Of a stretch of DNA of 64,000 bases, positions 42,814 to 52,800 are shown piece after piece. The stretch covers positions 1 through 64,000 of the forward strand of contig NZ_JBNNUK010000017.1 of NCBI RefSeq assembly GCF_050279675.1. Reading direction: 5' to 3'. The translations under genes were made by a program, and so were the position numbers. The DNA is from Viridibacillus sp050279675 (lineage in GTDB: Bacteria > Bacillota > Bacilli > Bacillales_A > Planococcaceae). Positions within the stretch are counted from its first letter, which is position 1; every line of letters begins with the position of its first letter. The notes under the pieces were generated by a model. That model did not search any database. It worked only from the letters and a program-made list of their open reading frames with translations, and was not told the DNA's origin.

Positions 42814-43890
42814 TTACCATTCTCCTTTTTTCATTAACTTATCTAATTTTCTTTCCATCTTTATTTTTCTTTTTTCTTCTTTCACTTGTGTTCTCAAATC
42901 TTTCAAATTAGGCCGATTTGCTAATTCCAATTCCATTTTTTCTTTTTCAGTTATTGGTTTTTCAACTAAAACGTGAGTTCCATAAACAGGGAGATTCACA
43001 TTTTCTTTTTCTGATATATCAATAGTTGGTGTATCTTTCTTTCGTGATGTTACAAATATTTGCTTAATTTTCGGTAATTTAATAATTGTATTTTTCGCTT
43101 TTTCTACTTTCTCTGCTTTAACAATCGGTTCAGCTTCAACAACTGGCTCTGCCTTAGCAATCGGTTTAGTTTCAACAACTGGCTCCGGTTTAGCAATCGG
43201 TTTAGTTTCAACAACTGGCTGAAGTACACTTTCATTTGAAATTGACGTTCTCTCAACTATTGTTTCTTTTTCATGATGAGTTACTTTTGGAACTTCTTTC
43301 TTTTTCAATGCAGTTTTAATAGCAGGAGTATTTAATACTTCTTTTACTTTCGGAATTTTATCCTTCTTATTTTTCTCTTTCAACTTTTGGTTTTTAATTG
43401 GTTTCTCAGTTTTGAATCTTTTCTTTATATCCATTTTTCTATTTGGCGTAAATTCCTGTTTTAATTGCTTTTGCATTTCTTCTATATCGCTATACTCAAC
43501 TGTTGCATAACCGCTAAAACGATAAGTAGCTGGTCTTGCTATTTCACGCCCTCGCAAATAACTTACACGCTCTCTCTTTCTTAATTGATATAAAAAAATA
43601 GAACGGAAGAAAGCGATTGGATTTCGCCCTTCCGTTCGTATATCGCTTAATAAGTAAGCCATTCCAAAAGGTATTAGTAATAAAAATACAGGGGGTACGA
43701 TTTTCAAAAGCCCCCCTATTATTGGCGTGAAGTAAATCGTTGCTTCGATAATGGCGAAAAGAAAGAAATACAAAATTGATTTTAATTTTATCGGTCTACC
43801 AAGTGATACACCAAGCAATTGATATATTTTTCTATCAAATTTAAGGTAGTCATTTAAAACCAATAATGTGATTCTCTTTTTCTCTTGCAT
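42814..43890 (-). CDS. TcpE/PrgI-like conjugation protein with charged tail
   Basis: A 358-residue protein. The first 150 residues have two adjacent membrane helices (about 36-55 and 60-82) followed by FFRSIFLYQLRKRERVSYLRG, the layout of TcpE/PrgI (VirB3-like) proteins that dock with VirB4. The rest is a long Lys-rich tail with PVVETKPIAK(P/A)E repeats. It lies immediately upstream of the VirB4-like gene, as VirB3-type genes usually do. Confidence 0.65.
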   Translation of the reverse strand: MQEKKRITLLVLNDYLKFDRKIYQLLGVSLGRPIKLKSILYFFLFAIIEATIYFTPIIGGLLKIVPPVFLLLIPFGMAYLLSDIRTEGRNPIAFFRSIFLYQLRKRERVSYLRGREIARPATYRFSGYATVEYSDIEEMQKQLKQEFTPNRKMDIKKRFKTEKPIKNQKLKEKNKKDKIPKVKEVLNTPAIKTALKKKEVPKVTHHEKETIVERTSISNESVLQPVVETKPIAKPEPVVETKPIAKAEPVVEAEPIVKAEKVEKAKNTIIKLPKIKQIFVTSRKKDTPTIDISEKENVNLPVYGTHVLVEKPITEKEKMELELANRPNLKDLRTQVKEEKRKIKMERKLDKLMKKGEW

Positions 43891-43932
43891 TGACTTTACC
43901 TCTTTCTATCATTTCGTGATAACATGCACCAA

Positions 43933-44151
43933 TTATTTAGTCATTATTTTTCCTTTTAACCATGCAGATAGAGTTGTGATTACTGTTGGATCAGTAACGA
44001 AAATACCAATAAACGCTAGTGCAACAATACTACCAATCATTGCAATCCATGAACGCTTCGCTGCACAAACAATAATCACCACTAGTAAAACTGCCATTAG
44101 TCCGTACCCTGCTTGCTCTTTAATCCAGTTGAATGCTTCTTTAAAATCCAT
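43933..44151 (-). CDS. Small two-helix membrane protein (TcpD-like)
   Basis: A 72-residue protein with two membrane helices (about 14-31 and 35-53) and an amphipathic N-terminus. Size and position resemble TcpD or VirB2-like subunits of Gram-positive conjugation systems. AAGGAGG precedes the ATG. Confidence 0.65.
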   Translation of the reverse strand: MDFKEAFNWIKEQAGYGLMAVLLVVIIVCAAKRSWIAMIGSIVALAFIGIFVTDPTVITTLSAWLKGKIMTK

Positions 44152-44164
44152 TTTATATTCCTCC

Positions 44165-45211
44165 TTAGTTGTTTGTTCCAGGTGTTATTTCTGTTGATTG
44201 AATTTCTACATTTGTTAGTTCATCGAAACCTGCTACTACGAAACGATCTGCTTCTTTTTTAATGGTCAATTGGTAATTCTCTGTATGTTGTAACTTAGTA
44301 GAGGGATTTTCTAATACAACCTCCACAAATGCTATGATTTTTGATTTATCCTCATCTTTTGTTTGATAAATTTTAGCAGTAGATACATCTACAAACCTTG
44401 CAGTACCATTTAAGCCATAAGTAACTTTAGAATCCGTTAATAAGTAATCCAATTTGTCTTTTGTATCTTCTATATACACTTTGAAAAATGTTGGTAAAAA
44501 CTGATTTACTTCACTTTGCGTATCGGTCTCTGCTGTTTGTAGACCGTTATATACTACAGACGTTAATGTTGTTGTTTTACTGTAATTTGCTAATCGTGGT
44601 AAATCATAAATGCCAAATGTTTTACCGTCATAAGCTACCGAGAAAGTTACATACTGTTGATCTTCAATTGCTTTTTTTCCTTTTGACTTTTTACCAGGCA
44701 CTAATTTAGATTTCACAGATAGAGTTATTTGAGATAAATGTTCACTGATTTCTTTAATTTCTTTAACTTCACTACTTTTCCAAGTAGAGTTCCAAGAATC
44801 AGATTGAATTTCTATTCCTGCGTTGCTATCTAAGGATGCTGCCAAATACGGTTTAATTCGCTGTGTGTGCTCGTCAATACCTTCATTTGTAGACTTCCAT
44901 GTATATAATTCTTTTGAAAAGTCGATAGCATACTGTACAGCTTCAATGGAAGTAGCTTTATTAACGATCATTTTAGGTTCTTCTACTTCTGCACTGCCAT
45001 TATCAACAAAGACATTAACGAACACGAAAAATACTATGAATCCAAATACACACCAAAATGCAATTAAACCTGTCTTACGAGCAACAAACCCTTTTGGCTT
45101 TACTGAAGACTGTCGTTTCTTTTTCTTTAACTCTTTCTTTATCTTTTCTTGCTCTGATATTTCAGCTATATTGCCACTTATTACTTTCGATTTTTTAAAT
45201 AAAGCTTTCAT
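44165..45211 (-). CDS. TcpC-like conjugation protein (VirB8-like)
   Basis: A 348-residue protein: a charged cytoplasmic N-terminus, one membrane helix (about 48-68), then two NTF2-like domains (about 85-215 and 225-335; AVQYAIDFSKELYTW…RIKPYLA, then VNQFLPTFFKVYIED). This is the layout of TcpC, the outer-face assembly protein of Gram-positive conjugation. It lies between two small membrane-protein genes. Confidence 0.8.
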   Translation of the reverse strand: MKALFKKSKVISGNIAEISEQEKIKKELKKKKRQSSVKPKGFVARKTGLIAFWCVFGFIVFFVFVNVFVDNGSAEVEEPKMIVNKATSIEAVQYAIDFSKELYTWKSTNEGIDEHTQRIKPYLAASLDSNAGIEIQSDSWNSTWKSSEVKEIKEISEHLSQITLSVKSKLVPGKKSKGKKAIEDQQYVTFSVAYDGKTFGIYDLPRLANYSKTTTLTSVVYNGLQTAETDTQSEVNQFLPTFFKVYIEDTKDKLDYLLTDSKVTYGLNGTARFVDVSTAKIYQTKDEDKSKIIAFVEVVLENPSTKLQHTENYQLTIKKEADRFVVAGFDELTNVEIQSTEITPGTNN

Positions 45212-45240
45212 TTTTTCTCACCTCTCGGAATATTTCGAGA

Positions 45241-45465
45241 TTACGTATTATGTTTAGATGTACCGAACATTATTAATACACCGGCAATCAGAATTACGGC
45301 TCCTGCAATACCATATTTAGCTGCTGCGGTTGCATAAAGCGATTTTGCCATGACCTGTGTTTCTTCCCATAACGGTTGTAATTGAGGAAACTGTTCAAGC
45401 ATAAGGCTTCCTACAACGATTACGACAAATAAGCTCACAATCGCACCAAACATTTTCTTTACCAT
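45241..45465 (-). CDS. Small membrane protein, pilin-like in size
   Basis: A 74-residue protein with two membrane helices (about 7-23 and 48-68) separated by a short polar loop. It could be a VirB2-type subunit or another small component of the channel. AAGGGATG precedes the ATG. Confidence 0.6.
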   Translation of the reverse strand: MVKKMFGAIVSLFVVIVVGSLMLEQFPQLQPLWEETQVMAKSLYATAAAKYGIAGAVILIAGVLIMFGTSKHNT

Positions 45466-45540
45466 GTTTTATCATCCCTTTCCGAAACTTAAAGTAGTTA
45501 ATTTTTAGTCATTCCCCCTTCCAATGAGTAAATTTAAGAT

Positions 45541-46152
45541 CTAATCAACAAACCCATTGGGTGTTGCGTAACCGTCTATGCTCCAAATTTTCGAGTTCTT
45601 AGATTGCGCTTTTTTTTGAGCCTGTTTAAATTCAGATAAATATTTCGTGTTAGGTTTCGATACATAAGCAACTCTGGCATATCCTTTTTTCACCATAGTT
45701 AAATTCATATTCTCATCCCCTAACCAAACGTAAGCCAATGTACGTCCATACTTATCTGTAGCATTTTCTCCTAATTCGATTTCAACTGTTGAACCTTTTT
45801 TTAATCGTTTTTTAAGATAATTACTAGCTTCTTTACTGAACTTTTGGGGCTTCACACCATCTTTTACGCTTTCAGGAGTATCAATTAGTAACATTCTAAT
45901 AGTCGTAGTTTTGTTATTCAGCTTTACTTTCACTGTATCTCCATCAACTACTCCAACGACTACAGCTTCCTTATTTGGTGTTCTTACTGTGGACTTGAAT
46001 ATTTCAGAAGACCTTTTAAACAAATCAGGAAAATCAATGTTATTAAGTATCTTAGGTACACTTTCTACAGCCCAAACTCGCATATCATCGTAAGTTTTAT
46101 AAAATGTGAAACATAAAGACAAGGAAAGAATAATTTTGATCAGTGCTTTCAC
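45541..46152 (-). CDS. Thermonuclease (SNase) family exported protein
   Basis: A 203-residue protein with an N-terminal hydrophobic segment (residues 4-18) and a staphylococcal-nuclease domain (about 62-195): VVDGDTVKVKL, the first catalytic Arg in TIRMLLIDTPES, then the Glu and second Arg in ELGENATDKYGRTLAYVW. It would cut nucleic acid outside the membrane. SNase genes are frequent in conjugation clusters; here it may clear DNA or modify the envelope. The start is GTG behind AAAGGAGA. Confidence 0.9.
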   Translation of the reverse strand: MKALIKIILSLSLCFTFYKTYDDMRVWAVESVPKILNNIDFPDLFKRSSEIFKSTVRTPNKEAVVVGVVDGDTVKVKLNNKTTTIRMLLIDTPESVKDGVKPQKFSKEASNYLKKRLKKGSTVEIELGENATDKYGRTLAYVWLGDENMNLTMVKKGYARVAYVSKPNTKYLSEFKQAQKKAQSKNSKIWSIDGYATPNGFVD

Positions 46153-46180
46153 TTATTTCTCCTTTCACCTTATGACATAA

Positions 46181-46224
46181 AAAAAGGCAACCCCTATTCT
46201 GCAACGAATAGAAATTACCTTTTT
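46181..46224 (-). terminator. Terminator upstream of the SNase gene
   Basis: AAAAAGG/CCTTTTT with inner CTATTC/GAATAG. On the minus strand it precedes TATGTCATAAGG, a motif also seen after other terminators in this region. Confidence 0.65.
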
Positions 46225-46306
46225 AGAGAACGGGTAGAGTTCCTGAAATTATTATAATCCATTTTTTATGCGTTGTCATCATTTTGAGCAAAAAAAATCT
46301 GCGTAA

Positions 46307-47149
46307 TTAATACACTGTTATATCTAAAGCATTCTTTTGTAAACGGTATAAGCTGAACAAGAATCCACATACATATAAACAGCAAATTGCATAGGCTGTA
46401 GCGCCTGTACTTAAAAATACATCATATAAATCATCTGTTTGATAACTAATCATGAATGGCATTAATGCACTAGTAGCCATCATTACATATATTTTTTGAC
46501 GTAATGCTTTTTTTCTTCTATAAAGCTTATCTGAAGAAACCAATTCAAAGTTAATTGCTTTGTTCGGCTTGTGGAACAATTCTTTTGGATTACCACCATT
46601 TTGATACATTACATTCAATACATCGTGGTAAATATCTAAAGCATCGAAACGGTACTTTTTGAAATGATCTGTGTACAAAATTGCTTTTCTTTCTAATCCA
46701 ACGAGAGTTAATTCAATGTCCTCTGCAATTTCCTTATCAGCCTGTTTTTTCACTTCTTTTAATGCATCCATAATGTTATATCCTGCTTGCAAATAAAATG
46801 TCATGTTGGTTGAATAGCGCTGTAATTCTTTCAAAATGTGTTGTTTATGAGCTATTTCTTTAGGAATGTATACTATTACGTAAAAACCAACTATTCCTGA
46901 AATAACACCTATAATTACAGATAGTGCTACGCTTCTAGTAAGCATAAACATATACCATCCAATAAAACCTCCTATTATAAGGCTCGCAATTATAATTTGA
47001 ATGGCTGGGAAAAACACTCTCATTTCAGCCCATCGAGCTTTTATATCAATCTTTTTCTTTTTCTTTTTTTCTTCTTTCTTTTTTGGCTTATTCATTTCAA
47101 CTTCCAGTACTTCTTCTGTATTTACTTCACGTTTTTTTAATAAATTCAT
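46307..47149 (-). CDS. TadB/T2SSF-like membrane protein
   Basis: A 280-residue protein. A very basic N-terminus (KPKKKEEKKKKKK) precedes membrane helices (about 50-72, 74-92, 230-248, 250-270) flanking a cytoplasmic helical domain (HILKELQRYSTNMTFYLQAGYNIMDALKEV). This is the GspF/TadB/TadC layout of pilus platform proteins. Its ATG overlaps the stop of the VirB11/TadA ATPase gene. Confidence 0.75.
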   Translation of the reverse strand: MNLLKKREVNTEEVLEVEMNKPKKKEEKKKKKKIDIKARWAEMRVFFPAIQIIIASLIIGGFIGWYMFMLTRSVALSVIIGVISGIVGFYVIVYIPKEIAHKQHILKELQRYSTNMTFYLQAGYNIMDALKEVKKQADKEIAEDIELTLVGLERKAILYTDHFKKYRFDALDIYHDVLNVMYQNGGNPKELFHKPNKAINFELVSSDKLYRRKKALRQKIYVMMATSALMPFMISYQTDDLYDVFLSTGATAYAICCLYVCGFLFSLYRLQKNALDITVY

Positions 47150-48282
47150 TTTTCAATACCCTCGCTTTTCTTTTCACCGTATTTGTAAACGTCAGGTAGC
47201 TCATGATAAAAACCACGATACATTAAATCATCTAACACTCTATCTGAAAGTTTATTGCGAACAACATATTTTTCGTATTTATCTTCAGCTGAATTGTATG
47301 TTTTCTTTACTTCATATAATGTGTTGTACTCTAAGCCTTGCTCAGAAAATCCTGTAAACTCTACAAACTCACGCATGAATCGTACCACTTGACCATTTTC
47401 ATCTTCTTCAACCCACATATAAACTCCAAAAGGTAATGCTTCAACAATCGCTCTTCCTAATAACAATTCATTAATTTGATATTTTTCAGCAATCATAAAG
47501 ATAATACGTGAAGGAATCATTTTTGCACCTTTTGAGTGTAATGTTGTAATAATCGAATGGTCCGTCATTGCACTTTGTAACAGATGGTACATTACATGAT
47601 CTCGTGTTTCAGCAATAATAATCCAATCAGGATTATTACGAAGGGCAGCTTTATTAAGAGCTGCCGCATCAATTTTATGCTCTCTCGTTGATTCTGTTAA
47701 TGTACGCCAACTATTAATATCAGTATCAGGGTACAAAGCTTTCATATGACTATCCATCGTATCTTCAATCAATGTCACTTTATTATTAATGTACTTTGCC
47801 ATTAATTTTTGTAATTCAGTTTTACCTGCGCCTGTTTTACCTGAAATAACGAAGTTTTGACCTGCTTTGATTAATACACTCATCAACTTTTCTACGTCTT
47901 CGTCTGCAATTGCGCTAATGCTATCCATTGCTAAACGAGGTCTTGAAATACGAATAGCACATGTAGTTCCGCTAGGGCTAATAGATGTGTCTATGAAATT
48001 TACACGAAACACTCCAATTTCAGTATCTAAAATAGGATTCCCTGGATTGAATTGTCGGCCTTGCTTATTTGCTATCTTTTTACCGAGATTTTTCACCTCT
48101 TCTTCACTTGGTTGTGAAGTCGGTCTATAATGTCCTTCTTTATTATCTTTCAGCCATAAATCAGTACCGTTAAATGTAATATCAGTGATTGTTGATTTTT
48201 CATCTAAGTAATCTCCTAAAAATGAATCTAACAATAAACGCTCGATTTGTTCTTCTTCCGTCATTTGGTGTTGGTTAATCAT
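47146..48282 (-). CDS. VirB11/TadA-family secretion ATPase
   Basis: A 378-residue ATPase. An N-terminal domain (ITDITFNGTDLWLK…) leads to Walker A GKTGAGKT (148-155), an Asp-box (VTLIEDTMDSHMKA), Walker B region (NPDWIIIAETRD) and His-box (SIITTLHSKGA). It closely fits the CpaF/TadA side of the family. Flanked on both sides by T2SSF-like proteins, it probably drives a Tad-like pilus. Confidence 0.92.
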   Translation of the reverse strand: MINQHQMTEEEQIERLLLDSFLGDYLDEKSTITDITFNGTDLWLKDNKEGHYRPTSQPSEEEVKNLGKKIANKQGRQFNPGNPILDTEIGVFRVNFIDTSISPSGTTCAIRISRPRLAMDSISAIADEDVEKLMSVLIKAGQNFVISGKTGAGKTELQKLMAKYINNKVTLIEDTMDSHMKALYPDTDINSWRTLTESTREHKIDAAALNKAALRNNPDWIIIAETRDHVMYHLLQSAMTDHSIITTLHSKGAKMIPSRIIFMIAEKYQINELLLGRAIVEALPFGVYMWVEEDENGQVVRFMREFVEFTGFSEQGLEYNTLYEVKKTYNSAEDKYEKYVVRNKLSDRVLDDLMYRGFYHELPDVYKYGEKKSEGIEK

Positions 48283-48294
48283 CTTTTTCTCTCC

Positions 48295-48978
48295 TTATAA
48301 ATACAGTTTGAAATACGTAAAGAATGTAATTGATGTAAATAACAATACAAAAGCTAATGTATAAAGGATTACAGGTGTTGCATATTTCCCCATTGAACTA
48401 GTCTTCATATTTAGCATTTCTTCAACCTTATTCTCTTGTAGTTCCGATAAAATATCTTCTAGCTCCTTTAACCCTTCTTTTTGGATTCCTTCTTTATCAA
48501 ATTCATAAATCATACTCATAATCATTACGGCTTCTGATGAATTGATAAAATAAGCAAATTCCATAAAGGCTTCTCGATTTTGTTGATCCGTAACCCCTAA
48601 TTTAGATACCAATACTTCTAACTCTGCTTTAATAGGCTCTTTAATGTAATCAGTAGTTTTAATTAATGTTTGATAAACATTCCCTTGTGTATCTATTAGC
48701 GAAACGAAATGACGGACAAATGAAGGGAACATAAGCTGTTTAATAACATCTTGCATACTTTTCATTTTTCGCATTTCAAAGTAAGGAATTTTATAGCCAA
48801 TAAACACTCCTACAGGAACAGCTAAATAAAGCATTGAATTTTGTCTAATTCCTAATGCTAAAAGTATTACACCAATTATAAATGCGAATAGTAACCGTCT
48901 ATTTCTAAACTTCTTTTTCGGTATTTTAAAATATTGAATAAGGTACTCTTTATCTGTCTCTTTAAATAATGTGTCCAT
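48295..48978 (-). CDS. TadC/T2SSF-like membrane protein
   Basis: A 227-residue protein with membrane helices near 28-45, 48-62 and 205-225 and a cytoplasmic helical domain (QLMFPSFVRHFVSLIDTQGNVYQTLIKT) typical of GspF/TadC. It is the second platform protein next to the VirB11/TadA ATPase. Confidence 0.7.
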   Translation of the reverse strand: MDTLFKETDKEYLIQYFKIPKKKFRNRRLLFAFIIGVILLALGIRQNSMLYLAVPVGVFIGYKIPYFEMRKMKSMQDVIKQLMFPSFVRHFVSLIDTQGNVYQTLIKTTDYIKEPIKAELEVLVSKLGVTDQQNREAFMEFAYFINSSEAVMIMSMIYEFDKEGIQKEGLKELEDILSELQENKVEEMLNMKTSSMGKYATPVILYTLAFVLLFTSITFFTYFKLYL

Positions 48979-49038
48979 TATTTCACCGTCTTTCTTATTT
49001 TTAGAAGGGCATTATTTCAAATGCCCTTTTGTTTGTAT

Positions 49039-49374
49039 TTATGAACGTCTATTGACTGTCACATCATCACTTGTTTCAAATTCATCTAAACCTACTAGTA
49101 CTTTAACAACGGTTCCTACAGGTAATATGCCATTAGCTGACGAACCATCTTCTGTTTTAAATTCCACTTCAAAACCTCGTGCTTTTAATTTATTTACAGT
49201 ACTCTCTACCCTAGTAGTTACCCCACCTTCTGTTGCAATCAATTGGCGAAGTTCGGTTGATGTATTCATCACTTCACTACTTTTTACTTGCCCTACGAAC
49301 AAATTGAAAGAAAGTGGGATAACGCAAACTGCAAAAATTAACAGCGTTGTCATAAAATCAACTTTTTGATCCAT
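49039..49374 (-). CDS. Pseudopilin-like protein (DUF4320/TadE-like)
   Basis: A 111-residue protein with an N-terminal membrane helix (residues 7-28) followed by SSEVMNTSTELRQLIATEGGVTTRV and a small beta domain. This resembles DUF4320/TadE-like minor pilins, which sit in Tad-type clusters. GAGGTG precedes the ATG. Confidence 0.6.
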   Translation of the reverse strand: MDQKVDFMTTLLIFAVCVIPLSFNLFVGQVKSSEVMNTSTELRQLIATEGGVTTRVESTVNKLKARGFEVEFKTEDGSSANGILPVGTVVKVLVGLDEFETSDDVTVNRRS

Positions 49375-49393
49375 TATTTCACCTCATTTTTTT

Positions 49394-49792
49394 CTACTGA
49401 ATCTCTTTCAATGCAACTCTTTCAGTACTTGTTGATACTGCTTTACCATCATCATTAAATAAAGTCACTTTGAACTGAACACCTACATAATCCTTAGAAT
49501 TATTATTTGTTACAACTTGTCCATCTTTATTTAAAAAGGCATAATCAACTTTTGTTTTATAAGGTGTACCTTTATAGGACTTGGCAATTCCTAAAGCTAA
49601 ATTTGCCACTACAGCTTCCTTATCAAGTGCTACCTTCCCCTCTGTACGAACTGTTCCAAGTTCAGTTGATATAATGCCTGGCTGAATACTTTGTGTTGCA
49701 TTGACATTGGCATCGTGGCGTAAAAACATGAAAGCTACCAATGCGCTTATTCCGACGAATGTCATCAAGATATACAAGTAAACATTTTTCAT
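49394..49792 (-). CDS. Membrane-anchored pseudopilin-like protein
   Basis: A 132-residue protein with one N-terminal helix (residues 4-23) and an extracellular beta-rich domain (GTVRTEGKVALDKEAVVANLALG…VGVQFKVTLFND). Probably a minor subunit of the Tad-like apparatus by position; no family recognised with confidence. Confidence 0.55.
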   Translation of the reverse strand: MKNVYLYILMTFVGISALVAFMFLRHDANVNATQSIQPGIISTELGTVRTEGKVALDKEAVVANLALGIAKSYKGTPYKTKVDYAFLNKDGQVVTNNNSKDYVGVQFKVTLFNDDGKAVSTSTERVALKEIQ

Positions 49793-49823
49793 TGTATTAC
49801 CCCTTTCTACATACTAAAAAAGA

Positions 49824-49846
49824 ACAGTTGAAATATTTCCAACTGT
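49824..49846 (-). terminator. Terminator after the MucBP-repeat gene
   Basis: ACAGTTG/CAACTGT stem extended by mismatched pairs; on the minus strand it is followed by TCTTTTTTAG. Confidence 0.75.
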
Positions 49847-49857
49847 CCTTAATTGCA

Positions 49858-52800
49858 CTAATTTAAGCCCTCTACAAGCTCTTTTATTTTTTGGTACTTA
49901 TCATATACATCTGTAGAACGGAAGCTGTGTGAAAGTGCTGTACGATCTAATGATAGCGCACTTAATTGTTCAAGATTACTTTTAGGAATCGTGAAGCCAT
50001 TCGTATAAGTAATATTCTTAATAGACTCATGTTGTTCATTGATTACTGGGTTATCTTTTGCATTACCAAGCAAATACTTATTGAAGCGTAATTTTTGTTG
50101 TACTTCAACAATTACATCATTTAGTCCTACTTTCCCTACAACGAAGTTGTCAAAGTACCACGTGTTTGGTTTCGTATCCTTATCATTCCCATCTATCGGA
50201 ATGAAGAATTGCGAGCCTTTATTTGCGGTATAAAGTACCTCATCATCATAAGTAGCTCCAAATAAGCCCTCATATTCAGATTTAGCTAAATCAGCAAATC
50301 TATCTTGTGAAGCTTCATTATGCGGAAGTGATACCTGAAGACCTGTATTTTTTGTTACAAAGAAATCATCTGCTAAGACCATTTTCATGCTATTACTTGT
50401 TTTTGATTCAACTCGCATTGGTATAGCGTAAGTTGACGAATTATATTCTGTATCATTTTCATACTTATCTTTTAAGTTTTCATCCAAATTAAAAGGATAG
50501 TAATGTGAATCTTCTACATTTGCATACAATTTATTTCCTAAATCGGAAGCATACGTGATTTCCTCCGCAACTGGCTTAACTTGTTGTGTATTTAACACTA
50601 AATTATCAGCATCAAATGAAATACGTTCTTTTTGTACGGATTGTTTCGGACTAGAGCCTTCCATTCCGTTAAATTTCCCTTTTCGGCCAACTGTTAAAGC
50701 CAATGTATCACTATCTGAAGAAGAGACTGAAACTTCTTCTTCGTAGCTGTGATCGGCTTTTAATGATGCTGTCCATTTAGCAGTTTTCCCATAATTCCAT
50801 AATGGTTTTCTGCCGACTTCCTTCCATGTTAAACAACCGAGGTTGTTCCCTTCCTTGTCATAATCATATTTAGTACATGACAGAATAGGCTCATAGCTGT
50901 TTGTATATTCATATGAGTATGTGTACTTGATAGAAGTATCTTTTAAATCCTCTACATTTGAAACTTCTTTTGTAATTGAACTTGATGAATTAAAATCAAT
51001 ATCTTCACCTTCAATTGAATATTTTTGATTGCGTGTTTCAAAGTGACGACCTTTCATTGTACCGCTATTTTTAAGTACCATAACTGGCGCAGAAGTATCG
51101 CTTGTCTTCTTCAGATTCCATGAAAATTCGCCTTCTGCAGCTCCTGGAGAAAACTCACCAGTTCCTAAATCAATTCCTCCTCCATCACCCCCAGCTGTAA
51201 CCGTATAATCGATTTGTACAGTAATATCTACCTTCTTTGTAGTTATAGAAACAATATCTTTTACTGGATTATAAGGATTACCCTTACTGTCCTCAAAGTA
51301 ACCAGATGGTTTAGAAGGATATTGGAAAGTAGTATCTTTTGGCTTTTGCAACTTCTCTGTTAGAAGTAACTTACCGCTATCTTTATCAACGTGCTTGATT
51401 GTAACAGTAACGCCATCTTCAACATCTACGTCAGTAGAGAGCTTATAAGGAATCTTAATAGTAAAATCGGATGCACCTGCCGTACCCGTTACTGGAACAG
51501 CGCTCACAGGCTCATATAGCTTCCCTGCAGAGTTTTTAAAGTAACCTTTTGCTTTTGGTGTAACTGAATAAGCTGCAGACTTTTTCACGAATTTTGTTTC
51601 TTTTAACAGTACCTTTTTTGAATCTTTATCATAGTGTTCAATAGTCATTGCTACTTCATTACTTGCTTTAGTTTGATATTGGAAAGTAATTGTTTTATTA
51701 CGTTTACCTACTTTTCCTGTTTTGGTAGCCGTTATAGGGTAATAATCTTTTCCATCTTTCGTAATCTTCTCTTTTGGCGAATACGTGTATTCGTCACCCA
51801 CATTGACGGTGCTTACTTCGTCTTTAGCTAACTTATCCCCTGTAGCCTTATCAACGTGAGTACGTGTAATCTTAATAGATTTAGTTTTGTAGTAAATCGG
51901 GAGTTCTCTTAGCTTATATGTTATATCTCCCAATTCTTTATGTTTTACATCAATTATACTAAGTTTTTTATGATCACCTGTAACTGGTGTAGTAATTGGC
52001 ACTAATGGATTACCTTCATCGTTCACTAATTTAGCACCACTATTATCTGTCGTTCGTGGTGCATATGAATAATTTGGCGTATATCGATAGACAGAAAATC
52101 TTGTATCAAAGTCTAATTCGTCATATATTTTTTTATAACCACCTGAACTTGTCGTCCTGTCTTTATCGTAACCTTTCCTATACAAGATATATGGTTCAGG
52201 TGTTAATTCAAATATGGATGCTGTTTCAGGGTAAACCCAAAATGGACTAGCAGCATACCTCAAAGCGTTGGATTCTTCAGGTGTTTTCACTTCTAAATAC
52301 ACTGCAGTTCTATCTGAACGCTCTACTTGATCTTGTACTGAATAAATTCGTCCCATATTGAAATAAGCAAATCGTGTATCCCCACCCGCTTGTAACAAGC
52401 GCATAACAGTTGATTTGTTGACTTGTGCTCTTCTAAGATCCTTACTATTAGTATTTTCTAAAGTATAGTTTAAATTAGCTAAATCATTGCTTTTTTTGTC
52501 TGAATTATAAGACATATAAGGAACAGTTAAATCGTCCCACCATGTTCTAGTATGTTTAGCTCCATCTGAACCTGTACGTGTTACAGCTTTAATAATCTTC
52601 ATTGAAAATCTGATAGACTTTTTTGGGTTATCAGGATCTTGTAAATCAGCGACAGGAATATATGCTCTAAAACCCACACTGTCATATTTTTTATTACATT
52701 TACTATCGAATTCATCAAATGTTTTATCTGAACACCATGCCTTTTGACCATGGTAATACAAAGTATCCGTTGCACTTAATGATGTTTGTTTCGTATCGTA